Positions 8,551 through 17,095 of a DNA stretch of 64,000 bases are shown here, piece by piece. Source of the stretch: Rodentibacter sp901420285 (GTDB lineage Bacteria > Pseudomonadota > Gammaproteobacteria > Enterobacterales > Pasteurellaceae). The notes under the pieces were generated by a model. It saw nothing but the letters and a program-made list of their open reading frames with translations. It did not search any database and was not told the origin of the DNA. Location: assembly GCF_041734645.1 (NCBI RefSeq), contig NZ_CP162010.1, positions 1,426,001 to 1,490,000 of the forward strand, given 5' to 3'. The position numbers were made by a program, and so were the translations under genes. Numbering within the stretch: the stretch's first letter is position 1; each line of letters begins with the position of its first letter.

Positions 8551-9567
8551 TTAGTCTTTGTACCCTTTTGGATTATTTTTCTGCCAGTTCCATGTATCTT
8601 TCATCATTGTTTGAAGATCGCGCTGTGCCGTCCAGCCTAATTCTTTAGCGGCTAAACTTGGATCGGAATAACAGGTGGCAATATCACCCGGGCGTCGTTC
8701 GACCAATTTGTAAAGAATTTCGATGCCGTTGGCTTGCTCGAAAGCTTTCACCATATCCAACACTGAATAACCATGCCCGGTGCCGAGATTATAAATATGT
8801 AATCCGGCATCATCTTCGTGGCGTTGCAACGCCTTTAAATGACCAACGGCAAGATCCACCACGTGGATATAATCGCGCACGCCGGTACCGTCGTGGGTAT
8901 CGTAATCGCTACCAAATACGGAAAGTTGTGGCAATTTGCCAATGGCCACCTGGCTAATATACGGCAATAAATTATTCGGAATGCCGTTCGGATCTTCACC
9001 AATTAAACCGCTTTCATGCGCACCGACCGGATTGAAATAGCGCAAAATCGTCATGCTAAATTGCGGTTCGGCTTTGGCTACATCGCGTAAAATTTGTTCC
9101 ACCATGTATTTGGAAGTGCCGTAAGGATTGGTGGTGCCACCCACTTCGCAATCTTCGGTAATCGGCACCACTTTCGGATCGCCATAAACCGTGGCTGACG
9201 AACTGAACACGAAATTCCACACGCCTGCTTTTTTCATTTCTTGGATTAATACGATGGTGCCCGCTACGTTGTTCATATAATATTCCGCCGGTTTTTGCAC
9301 ACTTTCACCCACCGCCTTCAAGCCAGCGAAATGAATTACGGAACGAATGCGGTTCTCTGCGAAGATCTTTTGCAACAGAGCTCGATCTAAAATATCCCCT
9401 TGATAAAAAATTGCCTCTTTACCAGTAATTTGTTTGACGCGCTCAAGGGATTTCGGTGAGGAATTGCAAAGGTTATCCAATACCACTACTTTCTCTCCCG
9501 CGTTTAATAATTCCACAACGGTATGGGAACCGATATAGCCGGCACCGCCGGTCACTAAAATAGCCAT
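8551..9567 (-). CDS. galE: UDP-glucose 4-epimerase
   Basis: Interconverts UDP-glucose and UDP-galactose; feeds the Leloir pathway and supplies UDP-Gal for lipooligosaccharide. The 338-aa product has the NAD-binding TGGAGYIGS motif (residues 6-14), SSSATVYG with S124, and the catalytic Y149-x3-K153 in YGTSK. Full family length. The reverse strand carries AAGGAGCATTAA before the ATG. No galK, galT or galM neighbour is seen, as expected where galE serves surface glycans. Confidence 0.97.
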   Translation of the reverse strand: MAILVTGGAGYIGSHTVVELLNAGEKVVVLDNLCNSSPKSLERVKQITGKEAIFYQGDILDRALLQKIFAENRIRSVIHFAGLKAVGESVQKPAEYYMNNVAGTIVLIQEMKKAGVWNFVFSSSATVYGDPKVVPITEDCEVGGTTNPYGTSKYMVEQILRDVAKAEPQFSMTILRYFNPVGAHESGLIGEDPNGIPNNLLPYISQVAIGKLPQLSVFGSDYDTHDGTGVRDYIHVVDLAVGHLKALQRHEDDAGLHIYNLGTGHGYSVLDMVKAFEQANGIEILYKLVERRPGDIATCYSDPSLAAKELGWTAQRDLQTMMKDTWNWQKNNPKGYKD

Positions 9568-9674
9568 TTAATGCTCCTTTATTGTTCGATTAATGGGCAA
9601 ATTATAACACTATTTTACCCACCAAAAAATTCTCTACTTTTACTGTACGCTATTCGCGGCTCACCGAGGAAACA

Positions 9675-9705
9675 AAAAAGGCATCCGACGGATGCCTTTC
9701 TTTTG
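9675..9705 (-). terminator. Rho-independent terminator of ppa
   Basis: AAAGGCATCCG and CGGATGCCTTT pair perfectly around one base and, on the reverse strand, run into TTTTTTG. It lies 13 bp after the ppa stop. Confidence 0.85.
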
Positions 9706-9717
9706 GAATACATGGAA

Positions 9718-10248
9718 TTAACGTTCGTCCCAACGTTTAATTGATTCCCGAATGACTTTTTTCGCTTCTTCCACATCGCCCCAATGAGTGACTTTGGTCG
9801 AACCGGGCTTTTTCAAAGCTTTGTAGTTATTGAAGTGGAATTCGATTTGTTTGATTAACTGCGCAGGCACATCGGAAAGACTGTTATACGCATTGCCGGT
9901 ATCGCGATCATCCGCCGGTACACAGACGATTTTATCGTCCACTTCACCATCATCTACGAATTTCATCACGCCGATCACTTTCGCTTCAAGAAAAACACCG
10001 GTGGCAAGCGGTTGGCGAGTTAATAACAAAACGTCTAACTCATCACCGTCTTCGTCTAAAGTTTGCGGAATAAAACCGTAATTGGTCGGTTTAGCGAAAA
10101 TCGCCGGTTCGACGCGGTCTAATTGGAACGCGGCGACCTTACGATTCCATTCAATTTTGAGGCAGCTGCCTTGCGGAATTTCGTTCACCACATTGATAAT
10201 ACCGGCATCCACATCGCCCGGCGTTAAAATTTGATTAAAATCAGCCAT
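9718..10248 (-). CDS. ppa: Inorganic pyrophosphatase
   Basis: Hydrolyses pyrophosphate to phosphate in the cytoplasm and so pulls nucleic acid, protein and lipid synthesis forward. The 176-aa product is a family I enzyme with the signature DGDELD (residues 67-72) holding metal-binding aspartates, and a conserved YGFIPQT just before it. Start MADFNQIL with an AAAGGAAAAAC ribosome site. A single gene with its own terminator. The 222 bp upstream (10249-10471) show no gene. Confidence 0.97.
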   Translation of the reverse strand: MADFNQILTPGDVDAGIINVVNEIPQGSCLKIEWNRKVAAFQLDRVEPAIFAKPTNYGFIPQTLDEDGDELDVLLLTRQPLATGVFLEAKVIGVMKFVDDGEVDDKIVCVPADDRDTGNAYNSLSDVPAQLIKQIEFHFNNYKALKKPGSTKVTHWGDVEEAKKVIRESIKRWDER

Positions 10249-10471
10249 TGTTTTTCCTTTGTTTTATTGAGTTAAAAGCGGCAGAAGTATAGCAGTTTTT
10301 GCTGAAATTTGCCGCACAAATTTTTAGCAAGAAAACCGTAGGCCAAGTTTAAAAATTGTAAATTGAGAGATTTATAAAGAACCGCGATAGCGCAAAAAAC
10401 CTTTTAATCTTTATGGATTTACTCGGCATTCCTTTTCTTTTTTACGCCCGCGGCAATCGTAGACAACGTTA

Positions 10472-11686
10472 TTACTGGCGATAATTTTCGAGGAAGCGGG
10501 CTAGTTTGCCAATGGCTTCTTCCAATTGATTTACATAAGGTAACGTCACTACACGGAAGTGATCCGGTGAGTGCCAGTTAAAGCCTTTACCGTGCACCAA
10601 CAATACTTTTTCTTGACGTAGCAAATCCAACACCATTTTTTCATCGCTGTGAATATTGAATTTCTTGATGTCAAGTTTCGGAAACATATACATTGCGCCC
10701 TTCGGCTTCACGCAACTCACGCCGGGAATTTGCGTAATGAGCTCGTAAGCCCGATTACGCTGTTCAAGCAAACGCCCGCCCGGTAAAATAAATTCGTTAA
10801 TGCTTTGATAGCCACCCAGTGCGGTTTGAATCGCATGTTGCATCGGTACCGTCGCACACAACCGCATTGAAGCCAGCATATCCAAGCCCTCAATATAACC
10901 TTTGGCATGCTGTTTCGGGCCATTTAAAATCATCCAACCTTGACGGAAACCGGCAACTCGATAAGCTTTTGATAACCCGTTGAAGGTTACCGTTAAAAGA
11001 TCCGGTGCAAACGCCGCAATATGATGATGCACGGCACCGTCATATAAAATTTTGTCGTAAATTTCATCGGCGAAAATAATCAGATTATTTTCTCGCGCTA
11101 CTTCCACGATTTGTTCCAACAATTCTTTACTATACACCGCGCCCGTCGGGTTATTCGGATTGATCACCACAATTGCTTTAGTTTTCGGGTTGACTTTAGC
11201 TTTAATATCATCAATTGCCGGAAACCAATCAGCTTCTTCATCGCACAAATAATGTACCGCTTTCCCGCCGGCAAGCGTCACCGCAGCCGTCCACAACGGA
11301 TAATCCGGCATCGGTACCAGCACTTCATCGCCTTCATTAAGCAACGCCTGCATGGACATGGTAATCAATTCGGATACGCCGTTGCCGATATACACGTCGT
11401 TTACTGTCGCCCCCTGAATGCCTTTAGATTGGTAATATTGCACAATCGCTTTACGCGCCGAATATAACCCTTTGGAATCGCAATAACCTTGCGCCGACGG
11501 CAAATTGCGAATCACATCCACCAAAATTTCATCGGGCGCTTCGAAGCCGAAAGGTGCAGGATTGCCGATATTAAGTTTTAAAATTTTATTGCCTTCCTCT
11601 TCCAAGCGTAACGCTTCTTTATGTACCGGCCCGCGAATGTCGTAACAGACGTGTTCCAGCTTGTCGGATTTAGGAAATAATCGCAT
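10472..11686 (-). CDS. alaA: Glutamate-pyruvate (alanine) aminotransferase AlaA
   Basis: PLP-dependent class I aminotransferase that makes alanine from pyruvate and glutamate. The 404-aa product is near-collinear with E. coli AlaA (YfbQ): VCYDIRGPVHKEA at the N-terminus, LNIGNPAPFGF, the NPNNPTGAVYSKELL loop, and the Schiff-base lysine in TFNGLSKAYR around residue 240. The ATG at 11686 is preceded on the reverse strand by AAGGACACAACC. Divergent from menF, with about 150 bp between the starts. Confidence 0.93.
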   Translation of the reverse strand: MRLFPKSDKLEHVCYDIRGPVHKEALRLEEEGNKILKLNIGNPAPFGFEAPDEILVDVIRNLPSAQGYCDSKGLYSARKAIVQYYQSKGIQGATVNDVYIGNGVSELITMSMQALLNEGDEVLVPMPDYPLWTAAVTLAGGKAVHYLCDEEADWFPAIDDIKAKVNPKTKAIVVINPNNPTGAVYSKELLEQIVEVARENNLIIFADEIYDKILYDGAVHHHIAAFAPDLLTVTFNGLSKAYRVAGFRQGWMILNGPKQHAKGYIEGLDMLASMRLCATVPMQHAIQTALGGYQSINEFILPGGRLLEQRNRAYELITQIPGVSCVKPKGAMYMFPKLDIKKFNIHSDEKMVLDLLRQEKVLLVHGKGFNWHSPDHFRVVTLPYVNQLEEAIGKLARFLENYRQ

Positions 11687-11838
11687 GGTTGTGTCCTTTT
11701 TTTGTTATTTTGAGTGAGAAATGTTCGCTAATTTACGCTGAATTTTTAACCTTGAAAAGATTTTGTAAAAAAATTTTTTGTCACTCGCAAAGTACGGTAG
11801 AATACGGGCTAATTTTTGTGTATTAAAAATAATTTACA

Positions 11839-13110
11839 ATGAGCAATTTAAAGCAAGCCGCAAAACGACTCAGTGAGCAAATTACAGATTATTTGCAGCA
11901 AAAACAAACTGTTCTTGTGTGTTTTCAAGTAAAAATCAACAATGTCGATTTGTTAGCCTGGTTAAAATCGCAAACAGCTTATCCGCAATTTTATTTGAAT
12001 TTTCGCGATAAAACGAAAATTCTGGCCGCGTCGGGTAAGGTTCGCGCATTTTCCGATTTAGACGCTGCACAAGAATTTATTGAACAATACGATTATCCTT
12101 TAGTCGGCGGCTTGCAATTTCAAGGTTACGGACAATTTGTTTTACCGCAGTTTTTACTGGTGCAAAGTGAAAACAGCACCGCATTGAATTGTTTTGTTGA
12201 AGGCGCAGACTCGGCGAGCACCGCATTGGCGGCGCTAAAAACACTGTCGAACACAACACCGCTTAGCCCATTACCCAAACAAATTCCGTTATGCACGGAA
12301 CGACGCGCCGACCGTCAAACTTGGTGCGATTGGGTAAATCAAGCGCTATTTGAAATCAGACAAGGCAAGCTCAGCAAACTTGTGCTAGCAAACGAAACCC
12401 GGCTACACTTAAAACAATCAATCAATGCCTACGATTTTTTAGCGGAAAGCGAAAAATACAATCAAGGCTGCTATCATTTTTTATGGGCAGAAAACCCAAA
12501 TTCTCAGTTCGTCGGCTCGACGCCGGAACGCCTATTTGTGCGGGAATACAACGTATTTTTAACGGAAGCGTTGGCCGGCACCGCACCGGTTAGCGATGAT
12601 CCGCAAGAAAATCAACGCCAAGCAGATTGGTTGCTGCGCGATGAAAAAAATCGCAATGAAAATTGGTTGGTGGTACAAGATATTGCACAGAATCTGCGCG
12701 ATTTGACGGAAACCTTTGAAGTCGGCGAGCTGGAACTCAAACCGCTGCGCAAAGTACAACATTTGCTGCGTAAAATTCGTGCCGACTTAGCCGCCCATTA
12801 CCAAGATGCCGCTCTACTCAATGCGATTCATCCCACCGCAGCGGTATCCGGTTTGCCACAGCAACAAGCCAAAATGATTTTATCGAAAATCGAAACCTTC
12901 GAGCGCGGTTGGTACGCCGGTACTTTCGGCGTAATGAGCAAAACTGATGCAGAATTTTGCGTGGCGATTCGTTCCGCCTTCATTGAATCGCACCGCATTC
13001 GCGTGTTTGCCGGTGCCGGTATTGTAGAAGGTTCGCAACCGTTAGAAGAATGGCAAGAAATCGAACGTAAGGCTGCAGGATTAATCTCTTTGTTTGCTAA
13101 AAATCAATAA
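11839..13110 (+). CDS. menF: Menaquinone-specific isochorismate synthase
   Basis: Converts chorismate to isochorismate, the first committed step of menaquinone synthesis. The 423-aa product has a poorly conserved N-terminal half and the chorismate-binding domain at the C-terminus: KLSKLVLANETRL, FVGSTPERLF, EALAGTAP, HPTAAVSGLPQ, YAGTFGVMS and FAGAGIVEGS. Two exact AGCACCGCATTG copies (12175-12186 and 12217-12228) lie in the weakly conserved half and are read as NSTALN and ASTALA, 42 bp apart. menD follows after 124 bp. Confidence 0.95.
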   Translation: MSNLKQAAKRLSEQITDYLQQKQTVLVCFQVKINNVDLLAWLKSQTAYPQFYLNFRDKTKILAASGKVRAFSDLDAAQEFIEQYDYPLVGGLQFQGYGQFVLPQFLLVQSENSTALNCFVEGADSASTALAALKTLSNTTPLSPLPKQIPLCTERRADRQTWCDWVNQALFEIRQGKLSKLVLANETRLHLKQSINAYDFLAESEKYNQGCYHFLWAENPNSQFVGSTPERLFVREYNVFLTEALAGTAPVSDDPQENQRQADWLLRDEKNRNENWLVVQDIAQNLRDLTETFEVGELELKPLRKVQHLLRKIRADLAAHYQDAALLNAIHPTAAVSGLPQQQAKMILSKIETFERGWYAGTFGVMSKTDAEFCVAIRSAFIESHRIRVFAGAGIVEGSQPLEEWQEIERKAAGLISLFAKNQ

Positions 13111-13234
13111 TATATTATTTCCTTATCTTCCTCCGTCGGTGGGCAAAGAGCGGAGGAAAATTTTCCTCGGCCTTCGGCGGCATCCCGCGTAAACGAAAGG
13201 AGCGAAGAATACTAAGAATAACGGAGAAAAAGAA

Positions 13235-14941
13235 ATGTCTGTAAGCGTGTTTAATCGTTGTTGGTCGAAAGTGATCTTAGAAACTTTGGTACGCCAAAGG
13301 GTTACTCACTTCTGCATCGCACCCGGTTCGCGTTCCACCCCATTAACCTTAGAAGCGGTGCGCTTACAAAATGCCGGTCGCGCCACTTGCTATAGCCATT
13401 TTGACGAACGCGGCTTAGGCTTTTTTGCGCTCGGCATTGCCAAATCCGTACAAGCGCCGGTCGCCGTCATTGTCACATCCGGTACCGCCGCCGCCAATCT
13501 TTATCCGGCCATTGTTGAAGCACGCCAAAGCGGTGTCGATCTGGTAGTACTCACCGCAGATCGTCCGCCCGAACTATGGGAATGCGGTGCCAATCAGGCC
13601 ATCTTGCAACAAAATATGTTCGGCGATTATCCCGTCGCCAACGTAAACTTGCCTAAACCAAACGCTGACTATTCCGCCCAATGGTTGGTTTCTTATATTG
13701 AACAAGCCGCATTCCGACAAAAACAACGACACGGCGTCATTCATATCAACATACCTTTTGCCGAACCGCTTTACGATACTGACGAAAGTGCGGTGGATTG
13801 CCACCCTTGGTTGCAATCGTTACACCGTTGGCTGTCGCAAAACAAACCTTGGGTGAAACACGAAGCATTGCAACAAGAAGTGATTCCACACGAAAATTGG
13901 GATCATTGGCGCACCAAACGCGGCGTGATTGTGGCCGGACGGCTGCCAACCGAACAAGCCATGGGCATCAACGCCTGGGCGACCGCAATGGGTTGGGTGT
14001 TGCTCACCGATATTCAATCCGGTGTAGAGCCTATGATGCCTTACGCCGATATTTGGCTGGCGAACCAAACCGTACGCGAAAAATTATTGCAGGCGGATAT
14101 TGTGATTCAGTTCGGATCGCATTTTATCAGTAAACGAATAAATCAATTCCTGCAAGCTTTCAACGGGGAATTTTGGCTAGTGGAACAAAGCGACAATGCG
14201 CTCGATCCGTACCATCATGCACAAACTCGCTTTAATGCCAAAGCACATCACTGGTTGCGCGCCCATCCGCCGCTTCGCCAAAAACCTTGGTTATTGGAAC
14301 CGCTTGCGCTGTCCAAATTCTGTGCTGGTTTTATTGAACAGCAAGTCGGTGGCAATTTAAACGAAGCCTCCCTTGCGCATCATATTGAACGCGTGTTGCC
14401 TTATAACGGCATTTTATTCCTCGGTAACAGTTTATTCGTGCGCTTGGTCGATGCACTGACCAAATTGCCGGAAGGCTACCCGATTTATACTAATCGCGGC
14501 GCCAGCGGTATCGACGGCTTATTGGCGACTGCTGCCGGCATCGCTGTCGGCTCCGAACAACCGGTCGTTGCAATGATTGGTGATACCTCTACGCTTTACG
14601 ATCTCAACTCCTTGGCATTGTTCAAAAACGTCACTCAACCAACGATTATTTTTGTAATCAACAATAATGGCGGCGCAATTTTCGATATGTTGCCGGTAGA
14701 CGAAGAAGTGAAAGATCGATTCTATCGCTTACCGCACAACGGCGATTTTTCACAGATCGCGGCCATGTTCGACATAAAATATGCTCATCCTTACACTTGG
14801 GCGGATTTAACTAGCGTGTTGAAACAAGCCTACGCGCGCCGTAAAACCACGTTAATCGAAATCAAAACTAATCCGAGCGATGGCAGCAACACTTACAAGC
14901 ATTTAATCGAACAAATCAGTCACGCCGTTATCGGCGAATAA
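13235..14941 (+). CDS. menD: SEPHCHC synthase MenD
   Basis: Thiamine-diphosphate enzyme that couples 2-oxoglutarate with isochorismate (second step to menaquinone). The 568-aa product shows the ThDP-enzyme architecture: the N-terminal Pyr domain with CIAPGSRSTPLTLEA and HFDERGLGFFALG, the middle domain, and a PP domain with NRGASGIDGLLATAAG and GDTSTLYDLNSLALF holding the Mg-ThDP motif. Its start is preceded by ACGGAGAAAAAGAA. menH follows after 54 bp. Contains AAGTGCGGT near 13787 and a partial AATGCGGTGC near 13581. Confidence 0.96.
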   Translation: MSVSVFNRCWSKVILETLVRQRVTHFCIAPGSRSTPLTLEAVRLQNAGRATCYSHFDERGLGFFALGIAKSVQAPVAVIVTSGTAAANLYPAIVEARQSGVDLVVLTADRPPELWECGANQAILQQNMFGDYPVANVNLPKPNADYSAQWLVSYIEQAAFRQKQRHGVIHINIPFAEPLYDTDESAVDCHPWLQSLHRWLSQNKPWVKHEALQQEVIPHENWDHWRTKRGVIVAGRLPTEQAMGINAWATAMGWVLLTDIQSGVEPMMPYADIWLANQTVREKLLQADIVIQFGSHFISKRINQFLQAFNGEFWLVEQSDNALDPYHHAQTRFNAKAHHWLRAHPPLRQKPWLLEPLALSKFCAGFIEQQVGGNLNEASLAHHIERVLPYNGILFLGNSLFVRLVDALTKLPEGYPIYTNRGASGIDGLLATAAGIAVGSEQPVVAMIGDTSTLYDLNSLALFKNVTQPTIIFVINNNGGAIFDMLPVDEEVKDRFYRLPHNGDFSQIAAMFDIKYAHPYTWADLTSVLKQAYARRKTTLIEIKTNPSDGSNTYKHLIEQISHAVIGE

Positions 14942-14995
14942 AAATAAGGGTACGGGCGCCATTAACGATTCTCATCGCGATGCGCCCTTTATTTT
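14941..14995 (+). other. Stem-loop covering the menH translation start region
   Basis: AAAATAAGGG (14941-14950) can pair with CCCTTTATTTT (14985-14995), and GGGCGC (14954-14959) with GCGCCC (14982-14987); the pairings partly compete. The 3' side ends right at the menH ATG, and no purine-rich ribosome site is visible. It may attenuate transcription or mask menH initiation. This is inference from sequence. Confidence 0.4.
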
Positions 14996-15739
14996 ATGCT
15001 CAACGTTATTTTCCTACACGGCCTGCTCGGCACCGCATCGGACTGGCAAGACATCATCAAAAATCTCACGCAATTTCGTTGCATTGCATTAGATTTACCT
15101 TTTCACGGCGCGGCGCAACAAATCGAAGTAACGGATTTTGACGAAGCCACGCAATACCTTGCCAAACAAATTTCCAATGCGGTGCTAAACGAACCTTACG
15201 TTCTCGTTGGCTATTCCTTAGGTGGACGACTGGCATTACATTATGCGTTACAATCGAAAGCAGACAAGGGCAAGCTGCGAGCAGTGATTTTAGAAGGCGC
15301 CAATCTTGGCTTGAAAACCGAACAAGAAAGGCAAGCGCGTTTATGCCATGACAAATACTGGGCCAAACGATTTGGCAATGAAGCGCCCGAAAGCGTATTG
15401 GATGATTGGTACCGGCAGCCGGTTTTCGCCCATTTAACCGAAGCTGATAGAACCGCCTTAATTCAAAGGCGACAAGCCCAATGCGGTGCTAATATCGGCA
15501 ACATGCTACTTGCCACCAGCCTGGCTAAACAGGCGGATTTCAGTCCGGAAGTGCAATCGAACGCAGAAACATTTTTTTATTTTTGCGGTGAACATGATCG
15601 AAAATTCCAAAAGCTGGCGCAAAGTCTGCAGCTCAATCTCACAACAATTCCCGAAGCCGGTCACAATGCCCACGCGGAAAATCCAGAATTTTTTGCTAAA
15701 GCGCTCGAAAAATTAATTTTAAAAATTGCTCAAACTTAG
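14996..15739 (+). CDS. menH: SHCHC synthase MenH (alpha/beta hydrolase)
   Basis: Eliminates pyruvate from SEPHCHC to give SHCHC, third step of the menaquinone route. The 247-aa product has the alpha/beta-hydrolase oxyanion region FLHGLLGTASDW, the nucleophile elbow GYSLGG with S74 and the catalytic histidine in AGHNAHAENP near the C-terminus. Two exact CAATGCGGTGCT copies lie inside it, at 15175-15186 (read NAVL) and 15479-15490 (read QCGAN). Third gene of menF-menD-menH; menB and menC are 23 kb away in this window. Confidence 0.92.
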   Translation: MLNVIFLHGLLGTASDWQDIIKNLTQFRCIALDLPFHGAAQQIEVTDFDEATQYLAKQISNAVLNEPYVLVGYSLGGRLALHYALQSKADKGKLRAVILEGANLGLKTEQERQARLCHDKYWAKRFGNEAPESVLDDWYRQPVFAHLTEADRTALIQRRQAQCGANIGNMLLATSLAKQADFSPEVQSNAETFFYFCGEHDRKFQKLAQSLQLNLTTIPEAGHNAHAENPEFFAKALEKLILKIAQT

Positions 15740-15993
15740 AAAACACATGGACTTTCGCCCATTTTTATTGATGAAATGCTTTTATTTTTTCACATGAAGT
15801 GAATGAAGACGCTATGCGGCAATGCACCACACAAGCTACATAAAATTTGTTTGATACGATGATATGAATTTTAGTGGCTTCAATGCGGTGCTGAAACCAC
15901 ACCTCTCTGATTTAGAAAGAATAATAAGAGAAATTGCTAAATATTCATTTTATAACAACATGGCGTTTCTCAAATCAAAATTATCGAAAATCA
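15740..15993. other. Intergenic region between convergent menH and afuC
   Basis: About 250 bp without a convincing gene. It carries one exact CAATGCGGTGCT (15881-15892). The short open frame from 15864 crosses the repeat and the afuC terminator and has no recognisable domain, so it is not called as a gene. Confidence 0.6.
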
Positions 15994-16025
15994 CCGAAAA
16001 AAGAAGGCGCATAATTATGCGCCTT
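15994..16025 (-). terminator. Rho-independent terminator of the afu operon
   Basis: AAGGCGCATAA and TTATGCGCCTT (16004-16025) form a perfect palindrome. On the reverse strand they are followed by CTTTTTT, directly after the afuC stop. Confidence 0.8.
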
Positions 16026-16032
16026 GTGGTTA

Positions 16033-17079
16033 TTATTCTTTCTTCAATAAGAAAATACCGTGTTCGGATAAATTCACATAAGCCTGTTTTAAATTCGCAT
16101 TAAAATCTTCCGGTTTGCAATTTACCAATAAATCCTTACCCGCCCAAGATGCTATCACTTCCCAGTGATTGCCCATATAGACTGCGCTTTTAATCTCACA
16201 ATGTTGCGCTTCGCTACCTTCCGCCGCAAGAAAAATTGCTTCCGGCCGAATACCTACAAGGCATGGACCATCCGGTAAACTAAATTGTGCCGAATCGGAA
16301 AGCGGAATACAGTAGCCGTGAATATTCACCGTACCATTTGCCAATTCGCCGTCAAAAATACTGGATTCGCCCATAAAATTGGCTAAGAACAAAGAGTTCG
16401 GACGTAAATAAAGCTCTTTTGCCGGTGCTTTTTGCATAATTTTGCCTTTATTCATCACGATGACTTCATCAGATACCGCAAAGGCCTCGGTTTGGTCATG
16501 GGTGACATAAAGGGAAGTGATACCTAGGCTTTGTTGCAGCTCACGGATTTTTTCCCGCATGGCACGACGTAAATTGGCATCCAAATTACTCAATGGTTCA
16601 TCGAACAGTAACACTTTCGGTTTTAGCACGAGCGCGCGAGCTAGCGCGACGCGTTGTTGCTGACCGCCGGAAATTTGGTCCACATAACGATCTTCAAATC
16701 CGGCTAAATCTACCAATTCCAAGGCTTCTTTCACCCGTTGTTTACGCTCTTCCTTGCTCACGTTTTGCATACGCAAGCCGTAGCCTACATTATCGCCGAT
16801 ACTCATATGCGGAAACAGTGCGTAAGATTGGAACACGATACAAATATCGCGGTTTTGAATGGAAGATTTGGTGACATCTTCGCCATCAATGAAAATTTGA
16901 CCGGAAGTCGGGCTTTCCAAGCCTGCCACTAAACGCAAAACTGTAGTTTTACCGCAGCCGGACGGACCGAGCAAAGTAACCATAGTGCCGCGTTTGATGT
17001 TTAAATCCAAATCGTCAATGACCACGGATTTACCAAAAGCTTTAGTGACGTTTTTTAATACTAAGAAATCATTACTCAT
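16033..17079 (-). CDS. afuC: ABC transporter ATP-binding protein AfuC (FbpC family)
   Basis: Energises the AfuAB importer from the cytoplasmic face. The 348-aa product has Walker A GPSGCGKTT, Q-loop FQSYALFPHM, signature ISGGQQQRVALARAL, Walker B VLLFDEPLSNLD and switch histidine VTHDQTEAF. A TOBE-like regulatory domain fills about residues 240-348, as in the FbpC/PotA class. Last gene of afuA-afuA-afuB-afuC, 16 bp after afuB. The family is often annotated as a ferric transporter; the A. pleuropneumoniae Afu system was shown to import hexose phosphates. Confidence 0.9.
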   Translation of the reverse strand: MSNDFLVLKNVTKAFGKSVVIDDLDLNIKRGTMVTLLGPSGCGKTTVLRLVAGLESPTSGQIFIDGEDVTKSSIQNRDICIVFQSYALFPHMSIGDNVGYGLRMQNVSKEERKQRVKEALELVDLAGFEDRYVDQISGGQQQRVALARALVLKPKVLLFDEPLSNLDANLRRAMREKIRELQQSLGITSLYVTHDQTEAFAVSDEVIVMNKGKIMQKAPAKELYLRPNSLFLANFMGESSIFDGELANGTVNIHGYCIPLSDSAQFSLPDGPCLVGIRPEAIFLAAEGSEAQHCEIKSAVYMGNHWEVIASWAGKDLLVNCKPEDFNANLKQAYVNLSEHGIFLLKKE

Positions 17080-17095
17080 ATTTTTTACCTACAAC

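Noticed and set aside
11778..11803. menF promoter TTGTCA / TAGAAT
   Set aside because: The spacing is only 14 bp; with correct spacing no -35 box is present, so it was not called.
15864..16103. Forward open frame of 79 residues between menH and afuC
   Set aside because: It crosses a repeat copy, the afuC terminator and the antisense of afuC and resembles nothing known.
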